Part shown: positions 57,326 to 64,000 of the stretch, piece by piece
Layout: the number at the start of each line of letters is the position of its first letter
How positions within the stretch are numbered: the first letter of the stretch is position 1
From: Siphonodentalium dalli
Taxonomy: Eukaryota; Mollusca; Scaphopoda; Gadilida; Siphonodentaliidae
DNA length: 64,000 nt
Direction of reading: 5' to 3'
NCBI GenBank assembly: GCA_032622095.1
Contig: CP136068.1
Location: forward strand, 63,628,597 to 63,692,596
Made by a program: the position numbers and the translations under genes
Notes under the pieces: generated by a model
What the model was told of the DNA's origin: nothing
The model's database searches: none
The model's input: the letters and a program-made list of their open reading frames with translations, nothing else

Positions 57326-58860
57326 GGGTCTTGTTAGGTAAACCGAAAAGTGCTGCAGCCCCTCTTTTTTGTTGCACTCTAGACAGGTCAGCCTCCCATT
57401 TCCTCTGCAGTGCCCTTTACTAAATTGCTTCTTCTTTGTGTTGGAAGGCCCAGAGCAGCTCAATCTCTCACGCCACGCAGCTGTTCTGCTGGGTTTCACG
57501 GAGCTTGGGGATGTAGTCGGCCCTGAGATGGAATCCCTGGTGTCATTTAGCCTGGTCCTGGCACTTGTATGCCACACGCTTCCTTTGAATTGCCTTGCGG
57601 AGTTGATGTTCAGTTACTACGGGCCTGAAATCGGAACCCTGTTCCGGCGGACAGGTTACCCGTTCGAGCTGTTGCATATGCTCCACACGGGAGACGGCTA
57701 GGTAGCAGATTGGACAACTGGGGGTAGTAGTCAATGATGATCCAGACCTTCTGTGGATCGTATTATACTGGCTCTTGTGGACGACGATGAGGGCATAGTC
57801 CAGACGGTTTTAATAGCACACTCCGGCTCCGCGTTGATAAAGACCACGACGACGTCGTTGAGAACGAGCTCTTCTCTGCGCGGCGGATCGCCAGTGCCTG
57901 GGATTGCGACGTCAATGTTCTGCTTTCGGCTGTCCTTGGGGTGGTAACGGATAGGCACTGGGGCATCTATGAAATTATCCTTATGGCGTCGGAGCAACAG
58001 TTCATGTGCCCGGTCGCGGACCGCCTGGCGGCTGGTGAGGAGTAGGTCACTGTGCCACCACTAATTCACAAACCGATCCCACACAGGTAACTGGGGAGGG
58101 CCTTCCGCATCTCCTGGCACTGGACTCTGAAGGGCTTTGATGGCTTCATCTTTAATTATGTAGTCGACAACGACCTCTTCGTAGCAGTCTGCCCTTTGTT
58201 GCAGCCAGTGGAGCGGCATTTCACCTGCAATCGGTGGCGGCTGTCCTTGATCCCCGCAGCAAATTACATGAACTCCGTGTTGGTCAAGCCAGTTCAAGAA
58301 CATCTCCAGGATAGGCCGGGACAGTGCAGACCTCGTCCCAGATGACACGTGTGGTGAACTTCTGCCCCATGCGTTCGGGCGTCCAGTCATTCTCAAATCT
58401 CCATCGGAAGAATCTGTGGTATGTCTGGGCTTTGTCCCATCGGATCCGCATTTCTTTGGCGAGGCGATGGGTCGGGGTAAACACGAGGAGGCCTCTTACC
58501 CCGAAGAGCTCAATCGCTCGTGTGGTCTTGCCACTGCCCGCCACCATTAAGTTAGCTCAGCCGGTGCCGGGCCAGCTCATTTGGTGGGTGGGGTGCCCGA
58601 ATCTGTCAAAATATGGATTGGCCTCGCCATGGCCTTGGAAGCTGGCCTGGTAGCAGGCGTTCGTGTCTATGCTGACGACGTCTCTTATATCGTGGCCCAT
58701 CGCGTACGAGAGACCGCCGTGCTTTCTGGATGTCATCTCCGATGTTAGCCGGGGTCGGTTTCCAGCCGTTGTGCTCTTTGGCCATAATACTGATTGCCTT
58801 GTTCACCCCGAAGGCTCGGTCTGCGATGGACTCGTCGCACAATTCAGCACAGGATCGGCA
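57326..58860 (-). pseudogene. polymerase-like / SF1 helicase / HNH gene, frameshifted (copy 1)
   Basis: Read on the minus strand from 58860. A conserved block with CDESIADRAFGVNKAISIMA comes first. In a second frame SIDTNACYQASF (about 58665-58700) resembles motif A of B-family polymerases (inference). The P-loop AGSGKTTRAIELF is at about 58510-58545, then FTPTHRLAKEMR and the Walker B-like VIWDEVCTVP. Motif III is CGDQGQPPPIAGEMPLHWL. A beta-rich helicase domain follows (YHPKDSRKQNIDV, ELVLNDVVVVF), and later YLAVSRVEHMQQLERVTCP. The C terminus ends in an HNH-like zinc part, with NSCVA (next Cys codon now a stop) and RLTCLECNK. At least five frame changes and several stops make it non-functional. 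A RecD/Pif1-like role in element replication is inferred. Confidence 0.72.
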
Positions 58861-58869
58861 GCAAGTAGC

Positions 58870-60180
58870 TAATTATGCCAGGCCACAAATTGGGCGCAAG
58901 TAGAGTAAAAAATAACCCCGAAATTGTTAAATTGCCTATTGTGGGAGATCTATTCCATTGGTGGCCACTCTTGGGATGAATTCGTCATAGCCACACTAGG
59001 TGTGGGTTCAATTCTATATATGGCCATTTTGGGGCGAATCACCACAATAAGAGTACCAGTGTAGCCCATTATACCCGGCCACAAATTGGGCGTAAGTAGA
59101 GTATGGCGTCAAAACGGACCGTAAAATGTTGCTATATATTCCTTATTGTGGCAGACCTATGTTAAAGGTAGCCCCTTTTGATGAGAATTCGTCTATGGTA
59201 ACCCTAGGGGCAAATCACTATCAAAAATGTCCTCGCGAGCCTATTATGCCCGGCCACAAGTTGGGCGTAAGTTGAGTATGGCGTCAAAACGGACCCAAAA
59301 TGTTACTAAATTTCCGATTGTGGGAGATCTATCATATTTGTGGCCCCTATTGGTGTGAATTCGTCTATAGCCACTATATGGGCAAATCACCGCAATAAGA
59401 GTACTCGGGTAGCCCATTATACCCGGCCACAAATTGAGCGTAAGTATAGCCTATTGGTGTGAATTCGTCTATAGCAAATCGCTGTCACGGTCAAAAAGGT
59501 ACCGGAATAACCCATTATAACCGGCCACAAATTGGGCGTAAGTATAGTCTGTCTGGAATCAAAACCGACTCTAAACTGTTGCCAAATTCCTGATTTTGGT
59601 AGAACTATGCAATTGGAGGTCCTTTTGGTGTGAAATCATACATAGCCAATTGAGGTGCGATTCACATTCGGAAAAGTACCCGGGTCGTCCATTTTACCTG
59701 GCCACAAATTGGACGTAAGTAGAGTCTGGAATCCAAACGAACCCTAAAATATCGCAAAATTTCCGATTGTGAGAGATCTATGCTATTGGTGGCCCCTTTT
59801 GGGGTGAATGCGCCATAACCACTATAGGGCCAAATCACTGTCAAAAACATATACGGCTAGCCCATTATTTCCGGCCGCAAATTGGGCGTAAGTAGAGTCT
59901 GTATATATGCAAACGGGCCATAAAATGAAGCCAATCTCCCGATTGTAAGATAGCTATGTTATTGCGTCGTGGCCCCTCTTGATGTGAGTTCTTCCTTAGC
60001 CGCCTTATGGGCAAATTATTGCCAAACAATTTCCGATTCTGGGAGATTTATCTTATTTGTGGCCATTTTTGGGGGTGACTCCGCCTATTGCGAACCTATG
60101 GGCCAATTATTGTCAAAAATACTCGGTTATATAGCCCATTATAGCGGCCACATGCAAATTGGGCGTAAATGGGTTATTCT
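58870..60180 (+). repeat. 175-bp satellite (copy 1), about seven monomers
   Basis: CCGGCCACAAATTGGGCGTA-type units recur at 59075, 59249 and 59423 (174 apart), with a short unit at 59521 and later ones at about 59700 and 59871. Each has CGATTGTGGGAGATCTAT and GGTGTGAATTCGTC. No coding. Confidence 0.9.
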
Positions 60181-60324
60181 CCCTTAAATGAACAAATTCG
60201 TCCAGAAAATTCTGAAAAAATTAAATATGTCACATGCAAACAAACAAACATACATACAGACAGAGGTCTTCAAAATATATATGAGATATATATGAACAGC
60301 AAGGTGTCCAGGTGCCTCTAAACA

Positions 60325-60872
60325 ATCTACTATTGCCCCAAGGGCTACTGGAAGGGGCTTGCAGCCACCAAGAACATCGCGGCAGCAACCAAGGTTTCTG
60401 AAGATGTGGCACCGGCGTTGCTCAAGAAGCAAGCCATCTGGCAGATATACCTACCCAATCCGCGGCATGTGCCAAGGCTCAAGTTTGACGTGGCAGTGCC
60501 AAATGAGGTCCCACAGGCCGACCTACTCTTTCTGCCTCATGACCGGGTGGGTCGCAAAACATACAAGTTCGCGTTCACCGTCGTCGACGTGGCCTCTCGG
60601 TACAAAGCCGAGTCCATCGCCACAAAAGCCACAAAGTTCGCGGATGCCCTTGAACGGGCGAGGCCCTCTTAGGTGGCCGCCGACGCGCAACTGGCCCTGT
60701 GTGCCCCTTCCATGTGTACCGGCTTGAACGCTATGTCATTAAGCCCGACGAGTCTGTGCTCTACAATTTAGTGGACGGGCCCGCACGTGGATTTGTCCGG
60801 GAAGAGTTGCTTGTGTGGCCTCCCGACACCCAGCTGCCATCAGATGGCGTTGCCAGAAGGACCAGACACTAG
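60325..60872 (+). pseudogene. rve integrase remnant with the core deleted (copy 2)
   Basis: Same deletion and frame change as the copy at 56778, so the damage came before the duplication. Confidence 0.8.
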
Positions 60873-62407
60873 GGGTCTTGTTAGGTAAACCGAAAAGTGC
60901 TGCAGCCCCTCTTTTTTGTTGCACTCTAGACAGGTCAGCCTCCAATTTCCTCTGCAGTGCCCTTTACTAAATTGCTTCTTCTTTGTGTTGGAAGGCCCAG
61001 AGCAGCTCAATCTCTCACGCCACGCAGCTGTTCTGCTGGGTTTCACGGAGCTTGGGGATGTAGTCGGCCCTGAGATGGAATCCCTGGTGTCATTTAGCCT
61101 GGTCCTGGCACTTGTATGCCACACGCTTCCTTTGAATTGCCTTGCGGAGTTGATGTTCAGTTACTACGGGCCTGAAATCGGAACCCTGTTCCGGCGGACA
61201 GGTTACCCGTTCGAGCTGTTGCATATACTCCACACGGGAGACGGCTAGGTAGCAGATTGGACAACTGGGGGTAGTAGTCAATGATGATCCAGACCTTCTG
61301 TGGATCGTATTATACTGGCTCTTGTGGACGACGATGAGGGCATAGTCCAGACGGTTTTAATAGCACACTCCGGCTCCGCGTTGATAAAGACCACGACGAC
61401 GTCGTTGAGAACGAGCTCTTCTCTGCGCGGCGGATCGCCAGTGCCTGGGATTGCGACGTCAATGTTCTGCTTTCGGCTGTCCTTGGGGTGGTAACGGATA
61501 GGCACTGGGGCATCTATGAAATTATCCTTATGGCGTCGGAGCAACAGTTCATGTGCCCGGTCGCGGACCGCCTGGCGGCTGGTGAGGAGTAGGTCACTGT
61601 GCCACCACTAATTCACAAACCGATCCCACACAGGTAACTGGGGAGGGCCTTCCGCATCTCCTGGCACTGGACTCTGAAGGGCTTTGATGGCTTCATCTTT
61701 AATTATGTAGTCGACAACGACCTCTTCGTAGCAGTCTGCCCTTTGTTGCAGCCAGTGGAGCGGCATTTCACCTGCAATCGGTGGCGGCTGTCCTTGATCC
61801 CCGCAGCAAATTACATGAACTCCGTGTTGGTCAAGCCAGTTCAAGAACATCTCCAGGATAGGCCGGGACAGTGCAGACCTCGTCCCAGATGACACGTGTG
61901 GTGAACTTCTGCCCCATGCGTTCGGGCGTCCAGTCATTCTCAAATCTCCATCGGAAGAATCTGTGGTATGTCTGGGCTTTGTCCCATCGGATCCGCATTT
62001 CTTTGGCGAGGCGATGGGTCGGGGTAAACACGAGGAGGCCTCTTACCCCGAAGAACTCAATCGCTCGTGTGGTCTTGCCACTGCCCGCCACCATTAAGTT
62101 AGCTCAGCCGGTGCCGGGCCAGCTCATTTGGTGGGTGGGGTGCCCGAATCTGTCAAAATATGGATTGGCCTCGCCATGGCCTTGGAAGCTGGCCTGGTAG
62201 CAGGCGTTCGTGTCTATGCTGACGACGTCTCTTATATCGTGGCCCATCGCGTACGAGAGACCGCCGTGCTTTCTGGATGTCATCTCCGATGTTAGCCGGG
62301 GTCGGTTTCCAGCCGTTGTGCTCTTTGGCCATAATACTGATTGCCTTGTTCACCCCGAAGGCTCGGTCTGCGATGGACTCATCGCACAATTCAGCACAGG
62401 ATCGGCA
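60873..62407 (-). pseudogene. polymerase-like / SF1 helicase / HNH gene, frameshifted (copy 2)
   Basis: Same motifs, stops and frame changes as copy 1. Differences include Leu to Phe in the P-loop helix (AIELF to AIEFF at about 62053) and silent or neutral changes elsewhere. Shared lesions show it was already dead when duplicated. Confidence 0.72.
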
Positions 62408-62416
62408 GCAAGTAGC

Positions 62417-63727
62417 TAATTATGCCAGGCCACAAATTGGGCGCAAGTAGAGTAAAAAATAACCCCGAAATTGTTAAATTGCCTATTGTGGGAGATCTAT
62501 TCCATTGGTGGCCACTCTTGGGATGAATTCGTCATAGCCACACTAGGTGTGGGTTCAATTCTATATATGGCCATTTTGGGGCAAATCACCACAATAAGAG
62601 TACCAGTGTAGCCCATTATACCCGGCCACAAATTGGGCGTAAGTAGAGTATGGCGTCAAAACGGACCGTAAAATGTTGCTATATATTCCTTATTGTGGCA
62701 GACCTATGTTAAAGGTAGCCCCTTTTGATGAGAATTCGTCTATGGTAACCCTAGGGGCAAATCACTATCAAAAATGTCCTCGCGAGCCTATTATGCCCGG
62801 CCACAAGTTGGGCGTAAGTTGAGTATGGCGTCAAAACGGACCCAAAATGTTACTAAATTTCCGATTGTGGGAGATCTATCATATTTGTGGCCCCTATTGG
62901 TGTGAATTCGTCTATAGCCACTATATGGGCAAATCACCGCAATAAGAGTACTCGGGTAGCCCATTATACCCGGCCACAAATTGAGCGTAAGTATAGCCCA
63001 TTGGTGTGAATTCGTCTATAGCAAATCGCTGTCACGGTCAAAAAGGTACCGGAATAACCCATTATAACCGGCCACAAATTGGGCGTAAGTATAGTCTGTC
63101 TGGAATCAAAACCGACTCTAAACTGTTGGCAAATTCCTGATTTTGGTAGAACTATGCAATTGGAGGTCCTTTTGGTGTGAAATCATACATAGCCAATTGA
63201 GGTGCGATTCACATTCGGAAAAGTACCCGGGTCGTCCATTTTACCTGGCCACAAATTGGACGTAAGTAGAGTCTGGAATCCAAACGAACCCTAAAATATC
63301 GCAAAATTTCCGATTGTGAGAGATCTATGCTATTGGTGGCCCCTTTTGGGGTGAATGCGCCATAACCACTATAGGGCCAAATCACTGTCAAAAACATATA
63401 CGGCTAGCCCATTATTTCCGGCCGCAAATTGGGCGTAAGTAGAGTCTGTATATATGCAAACGGGCCATAAAATGAAGCCAATCTCCCGATTGTAAGATAG
63501 CTATGTTATTGCGTCGTGGCCCCTCTTGATGTGAGTTCTTCCTTAGCCGCCTTATGGGCAAATTATTGTCAAACAATTTCCGATTCTGGGAGATTTATCT
63601 TATTTGTGGCCATTTTTGGAGGTGACTCCGTCTATTGCGAACCTATGGGCCAATTATTGTCAAAAATACTCGGTTATATAGCCCATTATAGCGGCCACAT
63701 GCAAATTGGGCGTAAATGGGTTATTCT
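62417..63727 (+). repeat. 175-bp satellite (copy 2)
   Basis: Second copy of the array at 58870-60180, with the same irregular unit lengths. Confidence 0.9.
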
Positions 63728-63784
63728 CCCTTAAATGAACAAATTCGTCCAGAAAATTCTGAAAAAATTAAATATGTCACATGC

Positions 63785-64000
63785 CGATGAATTTTATGTG
63801 AGTATGTAGCACACATATTGGTGACCACGAAAATGGCATTTGGCAAAATTATAGGGCAAGGTCAATCAAGGTCGTTCATTACAACATGTGCCAATGTCGT
63901 TTTTTGGGTTGAACCAGGGCGACGTCATTGTCAAATTCGCTCTTTCTCCAAAACTTGTGTTTAATTCGAATATCATGATTAATGGAAACCAAACAAAATT
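63785..64000. other. unique flank to window end
   Basis: No gene or repeat recognised. Confidence 0.5.

Larger units (their letters stand above)
56691..60237. repeat. 3547-bp tandem unit, copy 1
   Basis: Contains a deleted integrase (plus), a broken polymerase-like/helicase/HNH gene (minus) and a 175-bp satellite. It begins in the AAAC/ATAC tail and ends at ATGTCACATGC. Copy 2 follows directly. Confidence 0.95.
60238..63784. repeat. 3547-bp tandem unit, copy 2
   Basis: Matches copy 1 base for base at an offset of 3547, apart from roughly a dozen substitutions noted by eye (for example at 60945, 61225, 62053, 62388, 62582 and 63127). After it the sequence departs from the repeat at CCGATGAATTTT. 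Confidence 0.95.

Noticed and set aside
1-64000. tRNA, rRNA or riboswitch genes
   Set aside because: Nothing with the expected conserved boxes was noticed by eye; a covariance-model scan (tRNAscan-SE, Infernal) would be needed to exclude degenerate copies.

Overview
The window is animal nuclear DNA, about 60% A+T, and consists almost wholly of mobile-element remains and satellites. I found no intact host gene, no tRNA or rRNA and no bacterial-type operon. The element mix suggests a marine invertebrate: a Ty3/Gypsy retrotransposon, LINE fragments, fold-back and TIR elements, satellites carrying the phrase GCCATCTTGGATTTT, and DNA-virus-like integrase elements. The phylum cannot be fixed from this sequence.

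Layout. 1-2727: five closely packed small plus-strand ORFs, most with one or two membrane segments, followed by a broken retroviral-type (rve) integrase. This looks like one end of a large self-synthesising (Polinton/adintovirus-like) element. 3111-3590: 175-bp tandem repeat. About 3733-9351: a dead Ty3/Gypsy pol, interrupted by a LINE 3' end inside RNase H and by a TTAA-flanked composite of two 520-bp repeats near its C terminus, and lacking part of its integrase. 9352-15097: mostly non-coding, with two decayed repeats. 15098-19830: a 4.7-kb TIR element filled with tandem duplications and a 155-167-bp satellite. 19831-27540: non-coding, with a hAT-like MITE, a 163-bp fold-back and one copy of a 225-bp MITE.

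27544-38806: two large, degraded, divergently oriented Gag-like genes (minus 31050 to 27544; plus 34990 to 38806) with no adjacent pol. Between them lies a Mutator-like element with 360-bp TIRs and a 9-10-bp target duplication, itself carrying a TTAA-flanked MITE. 42456-48025: a 5.6-kb TIR element containing a MITE family whose subterminal ends are arrays of 16-bp palindromes (TTGCGCTTAAGCGCAA), one copy also having a 208-bp central hairpin. 49510-53874: a CAGGG-ended TIR element. 53950-54530: a LINE RT fragment holding a 36-bp palindromic insertion. 54590-55860: 142-bp satellite.

56691-63784: two head-to-tail copies of a 3547-bp unit, almost identical. Each has an internally deleted integrase (plus) facing a frameshifted polymerase-like/SF1 helicase/HNH gene (minus), followed by a 175-bp satellite. 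The integrase is the same family as that at 1763-2727, so the two ends of the window sample the same element lineage. Nothing in the window looks autonomous: each replication or transposition gene has at least one lesion, and most repeats must have been moved by enzymes encoded elsewhere.
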